This document shows positions 12,703 through 26,000 of a stretch of 64,000 nt of DNA, piece after piece; position 1 is the stretch's first letter; each line of letters opens with the position of its first letter. A program made the position numbers and the translations under genes. The stretch spans positions 296,864 to 360,863 of the forward strand of contig NMRA01000461.1 of assembly GCA_002633005.1 (NCBI GenBank), read 5' to 3'. The notes under the pieces are model-generated. The model ran no database searches. It was not told where the DNA came from and saw only the letters and a program-made list of their open reading frames with translations. Origin of the DNA: Phoronis australis. Taxonomy: Eukaryota; Phoronida; Phoronidae.

Positions 12703-12960
12703 GCCACGACGTCTTTCGCCTGATCAATAGAACACATGTATATCTCGCACGTCTGGGTCAGCCATCTTTAAAAGTGTTAAACCCGGGCCTGACAATGTCT
12801 AAAGTTAAAGCCGGTTTAAGGTCTTCGTACAGGTCTAAGAAACTTCGACTAAGGTGGTGAAATGAAATCTGTGTTAGACCAGGTTCCAACTGGAGTTAAA
12901 CCAGGTTTTACTAGGCCAATGGTAAAAAGTTAAACACCCTTGATTAAATGCGACCACATA

Positions 12961-15900
12961 AGTTTTCACAATAACATCCAAATGTGTTGAAATATTTTAC
13001 AGGCCTTCTTCCCATGACCAACTTTTAGAGAAAAGGCAGTAAGGTATCTCCGCAACTGAATTTCTGCGATCGAATCCCTCAATCCTTCTGTGAAGCATTT
13101 GTTCAGGCATTTATCCAAAATAGTTACCTTTAGTTTAGTAATGTGTAATTGGACATTTGGCGTCGTTCAATGTAGTTCTCGAAGTAATCACTTCGCCATA
13201 ATGCGGGTCAAACTATACTGTATACATAGTCTGTGACGTAATGTATCGAATTGGATTCCTTTGAATGGTAAAATTTCCCTGTATTTTTCACACCTGTAGT
13301 TATTTTCTACAGATAATCCACTGCTCAGAAATCATTGCAACAAATATGATAACATGATCTTGTCAACGGCAGACGTTGTACTAAATATATCAGAGGCATC
13401 CAGCCAGTGTCACGTGTTAAAAATGGCCAATGAAATCGTCGAGAATGTTGGCTAATTTTGTCGAGAAATCATTAGTCATCTGAAACCGAACTTCAAACGT
13501 ATTGCTTGATGATGTCACCATTAGGACAAATAATGCAAGCCAATTACGCAAACGTGGGGCTTCCAGGGTTAAATTAAATTGTCCTGCTTTGCTTAACGTT
13601 GTTATCATGAATCAGATCTGCGAAATTTTATTTTACTGAGTGTTCCTGACGCTATTGTAACAAGTTTGCAAAATTGTGTAATTGCATTTTAAAGTAGGAC
13701 CTATATTCAGGCTTTACCAGGAAAAAGAGTCAGCAATTGGTGTATACTCATAGGCACTGTTTATGAATTATAGTGTCAAAATAACAGACGGTATAAGTTG
13801 AGGTTGTATGGTATGCAATCGTTATTATAAGTTAGTATGGGGTTCTGTTTGATAAAGGTGCCTCAATACTTAAGAAAACGTATGGTCTTACCCGGCTCCC
13901 AATTCACAATATTGAGTGAAAGTTTAGCCGAATATCCGTGAACGCATCACTGAAATACTGTGATAAATATAAATTAGTTAGCAGTTGTGAGTGTATTCTT
14001 AGACACTTTGAAGTTCTGCTCTAATGAGAGAAAATCACATTTAATTGCTTTTCTGAGTGAGTGATGTCAAGCTTAATACCGAAATTCTGCCTTCAGCCAT
14101 ACATGTAAGTCATCTTTCATAAATCAGACCCCCGGTTCCGCTTCCAAAAAAACCTTACACTTATGGAAAATTTATAATCAAGGGAAGCATCCCTCTAGTT
14201 TGACCGCTCTTATTGACTATTAAAAGGGCAAAAGGTGCTGAAAGTGGTTTTTCATCATTATATGGATGAAGGAGACAGGATCTAATACATTAATACTCTT
14301 TTAATTGGTGAAAATAAGACTAATGTACGTCAAACTGCATTAAAATGTCTCTTTAAATCAACACGTGTTGCGAGTGGAAAATACGTCACGATAACCGGTG
14401 TCGCATTATTTTCTCTTTTGGTTTACGTAACTGAACAGAAACACAAATTGATGCGTCAAATCCATGCAATATGTACTAACACTGTAGTCATCCTTACGCA
14501 GTAGCTTACACGCATCTGTTTTCCTGGTTTTATTGAATTATTTAAACTATTCATTGTTTCGAAAAACAAACACAAATACACCAGTCTGCAGTGATAGATC
14601 CGACATGTAGTTCACCGCACACCAAGGTTAAGGTTATTTCCAACATAATTCACTATAATGACCATTTTCTCAATATTTTGCAAGTGCCTAGTAGAATACC
14701 TGATCTTCATTCTCGGGGAAGTTCGAATACAAAATATATATACTGCGTAGCGAGAAAAAAAAAATTAACAAAACCACCTTGGAACTGCACAATCGCGTGG
14801 ATATTTGTTTACTTCTTAACCAAGTTCAATGGTTAAAAGGCTTTCAATCAAATAGAATCTCCCGCCAGGTACAGAACAGCTTCGTATACCCTCAGTCCTC
14901 TCATCCACAAAATCGCCATAACATTGAGGAAACGAGGTGCACTTATGGTACAATGGTGGCGGGGAAAACAAAGACAAAACGTTCTTTAGATCCTAAGGCA
15001 GTTGTGCGTCTACATGTACATGCATACGACCGTTGGGGTTTAGAACGAATGCTACATGTACTGTCGCCTCAGGCCTCTGTGGTCATGAACACACCCAATT
15101 GTGAAAAGAGATAAATCCCCACCTTAATTCCTTCATTCAATTAATAAGTTGACATTTCAATCTTTCGGTCTCATGCTAACGACATGCTTTAACCAACGAT
15201 TCGATTTTTATTATCCATTTCTTACTTGGTTTCGTATCAGTCTCCCAGCACGTTACGTGTACAGGTTGTGAATAACAATGAAATGTGACCTATTTAAAAA
15301 TAAAAATTGTCAAATAGTCGCAAACAACTGAAGTTTTCATTTTAAAACTGTTTCATCAAAATCGACTTGCTCAAAAATAGATTATTTCCTCTGATTTTTA
15401 CATGAACACTCACATTGGTCCCCAATCTCCCTCACATCAAAGTAATTAGCATAACCATACTTCCTTTCTCGTGTGAAGGGTTATTTTGCTATAAACGTAC
15501 ATTTCTTAAAAATAAATATGACATTTCTAGATCCAAACAACTTTTAAACTTCAATTGCATTTCATTCCAGTATACCCAGCGTCTTTTCTCCTACAAACCA
15601 AATACTGGTGGAGGCAGTTGAGGCTTTTCCGCATGAAAGATAACATCAAAAAGAAGCATGTGTATGGTTTGACCAAGGTTTTCATACCGTTTAAGTTGAG
15701 AAGTGTGGTGATTTTGGTAGCCTACCGGCCTGCGTGAGGGATATTGCGGGTAAGTTAATTTTTAATTACTTACGACCATTTTCACTGAAACTGATGATTT
15801 CCAGAACATTGAGAATACAATGAAATTGGGAATGAAGCACAACCTTTATGATTCTCTGTTTCACCTTTCATCCAATATTTCGGGCAGCATTGGTCGAACT

Positions 15901-18900
15901 GTAGTTTTCTTGTGGTTGCTTAAGGTGCACGTACATTGAGAAACTATCATCTGCATTATGAATCTCAGATGAGAATTGGGTTGAAGTAACCTCCCAGTGA
16001 GGTGTCATTTGAAATTAGCGTCTCACTCAAAATACACATACGCTTGCTAATTCGAAGCCACCTTAGCGTTTATTTTACTATCATTACTGACCCCAAGTAA
16101 GAGTAATAATTCATTACCATATATGTCTGTTTTTGAATTCATTGTTCTGCGTACGAAATAATGTATTTTATAGATTTCCTTAGGTTAAGTCCACGGTAAC
16201 GCCGATACTGTAAAGCCCGGCAATTGGGGACACACCCCTAGTTGTAAAGCAGCGCCTAATATAAGCTTTGTAAAGAGGGGCCACCTGCGGGTTATGAATG
16301 CTCATTGATCTTTGTCTGAATGCCCTTGCAACTGACATTTCTCTTTCGGTGCCTCAAACTAATTAGCCATTTATTGTTCAAATCGTGTTTTCAAAAACAT
16401 TAGTTGCAATAGACTTCTACTGACTACCCGTTTCCATACATAACGTCACAACTATGGCCGCATTGGCAGCTGACACATTACATATGTTCATTGTAATTAC
16501 TGATTGTCCGTCGTTACAACTGAACAACCTTCTGTAGTACGTCTTTATCGGCTTAAGTGTTTTCCTCTTAAAATACAACTCTGGTTTTGAGCTGTTCAAA
16601 AATCACAAAATACTATTTACCTTTTCACGAATGTGATTTCTGTGGACACGATTATACTTCGTAAATAAATAAATTCTGAATGCTATTGCTATGAACTATT
16701 TTGTTTGAAGGGCAGTGATGGATGGTTGACAACCCAAAAAACATATAGAAGTGTAAACACTGTGTGCATGCGCATAACCTATTGTTTTATCATAGAAACA
16801 ATTTTTTTGTAATTTTGGTGTTGATCAGCAATCGTCCAATTCATATTTGCTGTTATTATAGTATGTTACTCTGTCAGCGTTTGTATTTGATGTGAGGACA
16901 CTAATTGTATAGCTTCTTGTTGCAAGATGAGATAATCTGATAAAAACTTCCCACAAGGCAAGTCTCGTCATGTACAAACAAGACACTTGGCAGTTGTTTC
17001 CACCGGTTGTTATCAAAAATCGAAATCTCAGCAAGCATGAGCATCAGCAATAATCAAGAGTTTTTTGACTAGTGAACATTTTCGGTACCACAATGGCCAG
17101 CTCTTAGTCAAAGAATGATGGGTCATCTTGAAAATTATGCAGTAGTAATGGGATAACGAAGGTTGACCATGTGGACATTTTACAATAATAAAGTCTGAAG
17201 TTATATGAACTTCACTTGTGATAAAGTATGGTGAACAAGCAGCAGGCTGGACGGTAGATCGTTGGCTTGATAAGGTGACAGGTGATGGTGCTGGTTCAAA
17301 TATAGTTTGGTCCAGTCACAAATGCGTCCTGACTTGTTCTTCTCGGCAAGACGGCAAAACAAGTTATTGGAAGCAGAGTGGCAACCCTAACTATGTTTTC
17401 AGCCATTGGAATTGGTCTCGTGTATGTAGTTTGTGCCTCATCAGCCGTGTCTAGCTCAAAAGTATCTCGTTGATTTAAAAAACGTGTCTAGTGAAGATTG
17501 GGCCATCTTACGTACAAGTAGAAGTTTAATTTTCTTTGAATGCATTCACAGACCTTTCAGAGAGAAATCGGTAACCCCAAACTCATCAATTCGTGGTTTG
17601 CAGTTGTATCACGGGATTTAGTGTTACTTAACTCAAACACACAGTGTAACTGATGCAACAATTTAGGAGCTCCGAGATTTGTTTGGGATAAACCTGTTGT
17701 TCTATTGTTTCTGCGGTGTGGAAAGTATTGAGGTGAAAGCCTTTATTAAACTGATCGTTGATTAAGTGAATTGTTCTTCTCAATGTGCGCCATTAATTTG
17801 TTTGTGCATCGTCACTTATTTTGTGCGTCAATTGAATGACACCATGACCCACTTGGGCCAAGAAGCCTCCTAAAATAAACTTGTTTAAAAACTAATGAAC
17901 TACCGCCCAACACAAATATAACTACATTTATGCTATTTTGGTTTCCTCGGAAAAATGGCGAAGCTGATATCCACGTGATCATAATTAATAATGAAAGTAT
18001 TTATGATGTTGAACATTTTTACTTTTTGAATAGATTGATAAGAATTTCTCAAGTTCCACGAAAATGCACTTTCGTTAAATTCTAATGAAATAATTTATTG
18101 AATTGTAATTTTCAATTTTTAGTAATCTCCAGAAAAAAAATCGAGTTTGGGAAATTTCAAATGAATGTGTCAGAATTCTAAATGCTTTTTTCATATCGAA
18201 ACATTACTACAAACGCACTTGTCTACTGATGATATGTGACAGCCCCTCATGCTGGCATGCTGTTATGAGGGGTTTGATAATTGTGCGAGATTGAAGACTT
18301 AATAACTCATTATCATTTGATCACAAATAACAAAGCTGTATGGAAATTAGAACCGTTCTTGGATGCTTAAGACTTCAGGAATAACCATCAGCCTTTAATG
18401 TTTCCATTCTTTCAGTTCCACAAATCACGAAATGTGTTGTAGTAAAGTCTAAAACGGCGGACTTTAAAAAAATGTTAAAATTCCTTAATAGTTCTTGCAG
18501 CTCACTCAATTAACAACAGTATTCTGCCAAGCACTGTAACCCACAAAGTCGACAACTTATAACAAAATATGTTGTTTTCGTGCTACTTTGCAAGAAGGCA
18601 ACCTCTTCAAAAAGTGCTTTGACATGTGAACACGAGAGTTTGTAAAATTAAGTTCCACAAATAACTACCTTGAATATACGTTCTAATGAGATGCAAATTA
18701 TACTTAATGGGCTTAGGATTAAATGTGAATGTACACCACCTGCAAGAGATTTTAATAACTGTACTAATACGCCTAATGAAAATCACTGGCGGATCTAGGA
18801 TATAATAAAGGTGTGTCCAACCGGAATGCTTGGACGGGAACTGTCTGCGTAACCCTCAAACACAATACGCCGACAACGCTTGCTCTAGTGGCCGATGGAG

Positions 18901-19786
18901 GCTTATTCCGCGTGGGCAGTTACTTGACATTCGTGTATCCAATTGTGCAATAACGACAAAATAATTGTAAATGCCCCCATTTTTACAAAAGAATGATGAT
19001 GCAATTAAAGTCTTTATCTATAAGATAATTGTAAAGTCGCAGTGAGCATGATTTCCAGTGGCCTCCACTTTTGTGCCTTCTTCACCCTCGTAGTATCGGT
19101 AACCCATGGTATCGGCGAAGGCCTGGTATCGTGGTCCCCCAACTCCCCACGACAGTAATTAAAGACTTAACTAAAGATCGTCCAATTGCAGGATCTTGTC
19201 ATTGTTAACAGCTCCATAGACCATTTAAGAGAAACTCTTCTAGTACCAGGGCCTTAGGAGAATAGGCCCACGGTCAGATATTCGGAAAACGGCATTTGAA
19301 AAACATCTGACTCGACAATCACCGAATATATACCCTGGCATAATTTAGTAGGAAGGAAGCGTCTTTTCACTGAATGACAGTGAATGCAGTGAACTCGCCA
19401 ACAAAAAATATGTATCCTGGCCAAGATTACACACGTACTTCTTAAACACCCATCGGTTACCGGAAATATGAGTGTGGGCGTACATTGTGAAATTAAAAAC
19501 TTCGCATGGTAATGATTAATCTTAAAATATTTTGAAACTTTAATTATGTGCTGAACTACATGAATGAGGCAACGCGCAGCTGTTTTTAAAAGACACGCTC
19601 TTACCTACATTTTTATATAAAGAGTGAGCTTTTAACTGCGGCAGGTAGGGAACCCCGGTACATGTTAGTACCGTGACGTTCTGTTTACGGCGAATTGGTC
19701 AATCAATTATCATCAGATGATATCTAAAAGCATGGATAATTTTTTTATCCCCATAATTAACTTACCGCCACCTGTTCAACTAGTTG
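12961..19786. other. Intergenic, nothing recognised
   Basis: About 6.8 kb of AT-rich sequence without a recognisable domain, RNA gene or clear repeat. The longest open frame here (14779-15114 +, 111 codons) has no domain features and no splice context that I trust. Near 18784-18801 stands CACTGGCGGATCTAGGAT, a lone end of the MITE type seen at 42396 and 54607. Confidence 0.5.
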
Positions 19787-19794
19787 TATATAAA
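19787..19794 (+). promoter_or_regulatory. TATA box of the astacin gene
   Basis: TATATAAA lies 37-44 bp upstream of the start codon. A TATA box normally sits about 30 bp before the transcription start, so the 5' leader would be only about 10-15 nt, unless transcription starts elsewhere. The start codon context (AAGATGG, A at -3 and G at +4) is good. Confidence 0.6.
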
Positions 19795-19830
19795 TCGTGT
19801 CCAAAGCATTGAGGGAATCAAAAAAGAAAG

Positions 19831-20010
19831 ATGGTAACAAGTACGGAACCTCGGTGGTTCCAGTTTGTTTTTGTAACAGCGGTTTTGCTGACAGCTTCGA
19901 TCGGACTACCGCATGGACAGAGTGGCAAAGGTGAAAGGAATATTGATCAAGACTCTACTTTACAATTGGAAATGGTTTTGGATGAAAAAGACCATCATGT
20001 GCCGCAAACA
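19831..20010 (+). CDS. Exon 1: signal peptide and start of propeptide
   Basis: Begins MVTSTEPRWFQFVFVTAVLL, with a hydrophobic core FQFVFVTAVLLTASIGL and a likely cleavage site near GLPHGQ. The rest is acidic propeptide ending HHVPQT before a GTGAGT donor (phase 0). The ATG follows a TATA box and sits in a good initiation context. Confidence 0.85.
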
Positions 20011-23000
20011 GTGAGTGTTTCATCAGCATTTTAATGAAATTACACCATAAAATTAAACCAATATTTAAAGCACTATAGTTCTCTTAAAGTGGGATAGGTT
20101 TAAACACGTGTGTATTGAGTCAATGTATAACCATGATAACAAAACATTGTCTTTTTTCCTACGTGCCTTCCATCGTCTTAGATCAAAACGACACGTTCTT
20201 GCAATGAAAATATCAGAACACAAAATCAGGTAAATTTCTCACAAGTGGCGTAAATCAACAGTTTTTTTGTTAATTCATAATTCAGGATTCAGAAAAATAT
20301 GCAGATGGTTTGGTTGCATCCGTAAAGTGAGAGCTTTTATATACTCGGAAGAACTTTTCATGGGGTTGAAAGTGGGTGCCGATCAAGTTCTCCCATAAAG
20401 CAATTTGTCTGACGTAGTCATTAAAAGACTTGTTACTCGAAATGGAACTCGAAATTAGGTTTGGCATTTTCTACTCTACTTTTGGGCGAACTCAAAATAG
20501 GTGTCTATTATGCTATGCTCCAGTACAGAATAACTTACGTAGATAATTTATTGCCCTTAGTTCACAGTTTGTAAACCCAATATTAAAGCAATAAGTTGGA
20601 GTTTGAACTCGAAATTTCGAGTTTTTAATCGAGTTTGTAGCACGAAAATAAGGGTCTTCAAGGGCAAACTTGAACTAGAAACTCCTATGCATAAACTATA
20701 ATGTATTCGAGCACAGTCTGATAGCCACTTATCTTGAGTTCGCACAAAAGGAGCAGAGAAATTGCCAGAAATAGTTTCTAGTTCGTTTCGAGTACAAAAA
20801 TTAGAGACCGGTCCCTGGTGCTTACATTCTCATTCTCGAATTATACTGTCGGTACACGTAAATCCGGGGCAACTGCAATCTATTCTCTATTAGTCTTTGG
20901 AAATGGAACTGAAGCAGGGGATTTTCTCACGTAACTCAAAGTTCAACACTCGTTAGAAAGTCACTGCTGCGGTGACCATTTTGTGAAATCTCTACTGGTA
21001 TACCGTGATTATGCGCTCTATGACATGATCTTGCTTGTGCCGTAAAAATGCTTTAGGGAACATCAAGAAACACTGTGTCTTGTTTAATTTCTATGCGTAA
21101 TTCCAAAAAATATAATTTATAAAACAAACAAGCGTTCGCAATTTACAAATGGGATGGCTGATTTTTATTGTAGAGAGAAACTGCTGGTGAAGATGAAGAG
21201 CATGAAAGTATAGTGTTCATCAACGGTGGCAAGACGCAGTGGATTTCGGTTTGTATATTTGTATACTAGGGTGCCTGCGTATGGGCACTTTAGCTAGTAA
21301 CTGAGTTTCAGTGCTGTGCGATCGTTGCAATAAGGGGTTGTAATTCGCCAAGTGGCGCTCGTAAATCGATGGTTTATTTATTGAAACCCTGCATAGAAGT
21401 TACCACTCGGAAAATTAATCTATTGTTACAAAGCCTCCTATGATGGTGAACCGCTTTCTGCTGCCGATCTCCACTGCAGTAATATGAAATGAGATTTCCC
21501 TGCAGTTAAATGATAAAAAAGTGGATAGTAAACACGTCAAATACTTAGTGACTAAACAAACTTCACCCTTGGTTCTAAGATGCCAGATATCTGGGTAATG
21601 TTATCTTTAAGGTGTTGCACGCGCGGGGGGTGGCAATGGTGGAATCGACCGCGTTTTTTAACCTTTGACACTAAGGATGATCTTTTCCAGGGGGTTACAT
21701 GATATTTGAATAAAATGTCACTCTTCTCGGACTTTTAGAAATAATAAGCCTTTCATTTTATAAGCCCCTTCCAAACGTGGTCCATAATTGAAGGGGCGTG
21801 TGGGTTACGACCCCTTGTGCGCTATCAATCCAAAATTGGCGAGAGAAACAACAACAGACTCAAATTTGCATTAGTGTAAAGAAATTTGGTTCAAACAGCC
21901 CAAGGGGACTGTTAAAAATCAATATTAAACACAGATCATTAAGTGTTGGACTATGGAAAGCTGAAGACCACTGACGTAAATGGAAGAATTGTTTCCAACA
22001 GTTTCATAGCCATGAAATGCCTCTAGCTTTAATCATGTTATCATCAGTATAGGACTTCTTTATATCTTTACTTGGAATTGTATGATACTTGCAGAAGCCC
22101 ATCTTGACGTTTTGGGTACAGTTCTTTGATGACCGTCTACTCAAATTACGGTACATACACTGGTTACCACAAAGAAAGATTAATCAATGTTTGGAGCTCA
22201 AATTTAACTCACAGACCGTAAAAGATCCTCTGGAATTATACAGCATACAAGCTTTAGCGTGAATGATTGTCTGAAATTTCTTGGCCCCCAATCTTTTGGT
22301 ATGCCCCTTCTGAAGCGCTCTCCCGGTTGCCTTATGTTGTCATGAGCTGTTCAGCTGAGAGATACAAGTTACTTGAAGGAGTTAACGTTGGTAATGGCTC
22401 AGGTCTTATTTTTAGTGTCCGTGAAATTTCGTTAGAGCTTATGTTCAAACTTGACAGCGCAAATAGAAAAGGTCATATGAAGGTTAAAAAGAACACAACA
22501 TGACCAATTGAGATAAAACAAACATAGAAACATATAAAATGTGCAAAATTAAAATTTGGGGCTTTTTGGCCAACAATTTTGACGACCATTGACCAGAAAG
22601 TGATCGCGCAACAAGTGCTGTGTCTCCATAATTTTAATAAATACTGCCGTCCCACTTTGTCCACCACCCAGCTTTGACGATTTTGCTCCTTTTATCCAAA
22701 TTTTGATCAGATATGTTTACTACAGTGGTTGACACACACTAACCTTCCAAAGTCTGTATACGTAACTCAAATCTGCCACACACCAATTTCTAATAACCTC
22801 CGTTTGTTCAGGATCGTTCCGTTGCCGATACATCGTTAAATTGTGAATTTTCATTCGCGCCGCGATCATCGACCATTCACTGCTAGGAGTTTAAGTAATT
22901 TCACTCCCTGACAGGCTATTGAACGAAATAATGTTCTCACCCTGCAAACATCACCCTCACTCACTTCATTTGCCTCCGCCGGCGACTCTTTTCTCGGCAC

Positions 23001-26000
23001 TTTCGGCTTCCACTTGTATTTTTCGACGACGTTCTCTTGCAGCAATAAACTGGGATTTTCCAGTCTTTTTCCTGATCCAAAGCAGGGTTTCAACGAGCGT
23101 TTTCTCCCCGTTTTATCAAAAAATTCGAAGTGGAATCTCAAATTAACGCAGATTGTTCAGAAAACAATGAACACGTTGCCAAATATGGCGCTTATCAGCT
23201 TTCGTTTATATGCAACGAAAATGACTGACGTGACCACGTAACGGCCCTATCTCCAATCACAGGGCTTTAAAACGACATCATGTCCCATAAATAACCAGAA
23301 GGCTTAGGTAGCCAATGGAATACTTAGAGATTGACTGATTGGAAACGGCCTGCTACCCTGTTTTGACTAGCAACAATAAATGAAGGGATTTGGCTTTTCT
23401 ACTTTCGTAAGTATCATGGGCTGTAGGAGAATGTGTCCGTGAGCCGCGGCCTTGTGAAGTTGAGTTAAATGATGGAATTGCGGCGTTTTTTTCGTTATAA
23501 AATGAGACATTAGTTGTAATAAGCGACACAATAAAGTATCCTATAGATGTAAGACTAGGGCTTAAAGTATGTAATGATTAGAAAAAACCTAAAATGTCAA
23601 GGCAAAATACAAAGTGGTTATTTTGCAGCACTGTCAAGTCTGAATCTGTTTTTACTCAAGTTTTGATAGTTGCCATCCTGGGATCTGCCCCCAGATCTAG
23701 AACAGACATTGTTTATGAGTCTACTAACCTGAGGAAATCCAGCCAAAGGGAGAGAGGACAAGCTTAAACATGTCGATGAGGTTTGTCTCCCCAAAAATAT
23801 TTACCCTGCTTCTTCCTGCCACCATGGATTGTACGAAGTGGCTTACCTAAAAAAACAACTGCCGCCAGTTAAATTGATAATGGGTCCAATTCTGTTGCAC
23901 ACGGAGCAGAGTCAATGAAGAACACATTGCAAAGTTAAACAAACGTTTTAGGTCTTAAAACTCACCTTTCTCGTCCATTTTTTAAATTAAAAAATAATCA
24001 CTGTGCTTTTCATGAACTATTCAACTATGCTTTCTACAGTCTTTCAAAACGAAAATTCAGAAATACTATTGTCGCCCAAAATGTGTTTATGATAGAACTC
24101 AATACCTCTAGAACGATGACACCAGCAGCCACCACAGCATAGTGCTTTTGGTCTAAATGTTCAGATTCTGAAGTGCGGATACTGGTTGATTTTCCTAGTC
24201 TGGACCGGATAGGTTTTCATCTTAGGAGTCTTGTCATATGTTTTACGACAAGCGAAATATCAATCACATCTGTAACCCTGTCATTACAACCACTTGTACT
24301 GATGTCAAGGCAGTACCGGCTTTTGCAGAAGACAGGTGATAAACCAAACATAGACGAGATGGGTTTGGACAGCAACGCTCACGCCGGCGATATCCTGGGT
24401 GAAGACTTCATGACAGAAGACGAACAGGTAGTGTAGTTATATCAATCGGAAATTTGAAAACCTGGAGTAACTACCTTGAAAATTTGGCGCTCAATGATCG
24501 CATCAAAATTAAATGTCTTGTATGTAGTTATACAGGACCCTGGAAATCGGTCTAATACACGTACATGTATGGCGAACCTCGTAACATTGTACAACATCTA
24601 AAAAATTTGCTGATGGTTCAAGTTACACATTCAAGTACCACGTTTTATTTATTGTTTTCCAAGAAGCTGATATGTGCTGATTGTCAAATCTTCCATGTTT
24701 ACATTGATGGGTTATGAAACTTGGATTTTCAAAGTTGTCAAGAAGAAAATCTAAAACTGTACAATACGATTATTCAAATGATACATGTACTTTATACACT
24801 GCTACTGGGATATTGGTTATTAAACAATGTAACGTTATTCTTATGTAAGCGTTGTTTTTTCTTTCAGTTTCTTACTTTCATGAACACTTGTACTAAACAT
24901 ATTTGGTAACCTAAAACAATTAGCGTAAGACTAGTAAACAGTCATAAACCAAATCTTTGATTCCTCATACTTTCAGAAATTATATGATTTTATTTAGTTA
25001 AAATCAATAATTTACTAGACGTTTGGTTTGAAACGTAGACTTATCGACTAGGCCAATCATAACACTAATCCTCGAAGTCTCAAATTAAGCAAAATTTGCT
25101 TGAGGAGTGCAAGGGGTTTATCAACGGAATTGAATTAAAAAATCGTGCTTTGGGTACATGTTGAACGTAAGGAAAGTTCTATGCAAGGATTTGTGGGAAA
25201 TCGAACCTTCATAAGGGATAAGACACATAAGTTAATAAGACAGCTGTGGTTTAGGGTAAGAAAGTCAGAATATACCTTTAACAAAGTAGGCTTAATGTGA
25301 GTCATTTTTGCCTAAAATTGTTTGCTAGCGTTGAAGCTGTCTTCGTGAAGGAAACTTTGAGTGGAATCATTGATTTTGAATATTAAACTTTCGGCGTCAC
25401 TTCCTTTACATACATGTACTTCATTTTTCAAAGTACAGTAAAATTGACAAATCTTAGTAGAATTTCGCAAAATTCTTGTGAAATTGGACGATTAAACAGC
25501 TACTAAAAATTCCCAATAAGGCAAACTTGAACATTTTTTAGGCTTTTAGTCAGACATTAAAGAGCCAACACACAGCAAACAACTACATGTATTTGTTATT
25601 ATGAAATTTCGAGACACAACCAAAAATTCACCTTTTATAGAATTCAATCGCTGCCTCTGAGGAAAGTAGGGAGCGTGATTGGAAGGTCAAATAAAATCCT
25701 ACTTGATCCAATCGTAGCAGACGACCTACTTCGTTGACTCTTGAAATGTTTTTTTACAAAGCTGCTGCTCATACGCTGCGAAATTCTAATATACAAGGTA
25801 CACTTAGTCCCACGCCCATGCACATTGTACAATTAGCATGAGCATGGGATGAGAACAGCCACGCAGTGGTTACTGTAAGATATAAAGTACCATGAACAGA
25901 CTCGATGCGTTTGTGTGTCTAGTAATTCCAAATCTCTTCGTCCGGTTTCCTTACAGCTAATCTCAAAACGGAAGGCGGCCTGGTACCAGAATGCTATATG

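Larger units (their letters stand above)
10013..12960. mobile_element. PIF/Harbinger DNA transposon, degenerate
   Basis: The left end (10013-10262) and right end (about 12770-12960) each match the ends of a second copy at 54129-55410. Inside, a Myb/SANT-like protein fragment is on the + strand and a DDE transposase relic is on the - strand. This two-gene convergent layout is typical of Harbinger elements. Subterminal sequence is rich in AAACCAGGTTT-like words. Exact ends and target-site duplication (TWA in this superfamily) could not be fixed by eye. Confidence 0.8.

Noticed and set aside
22866-23146. Overlapping frames on both strands in intron 3
   Set aside because: No domain, both strands open over the same bases, and no splice support.
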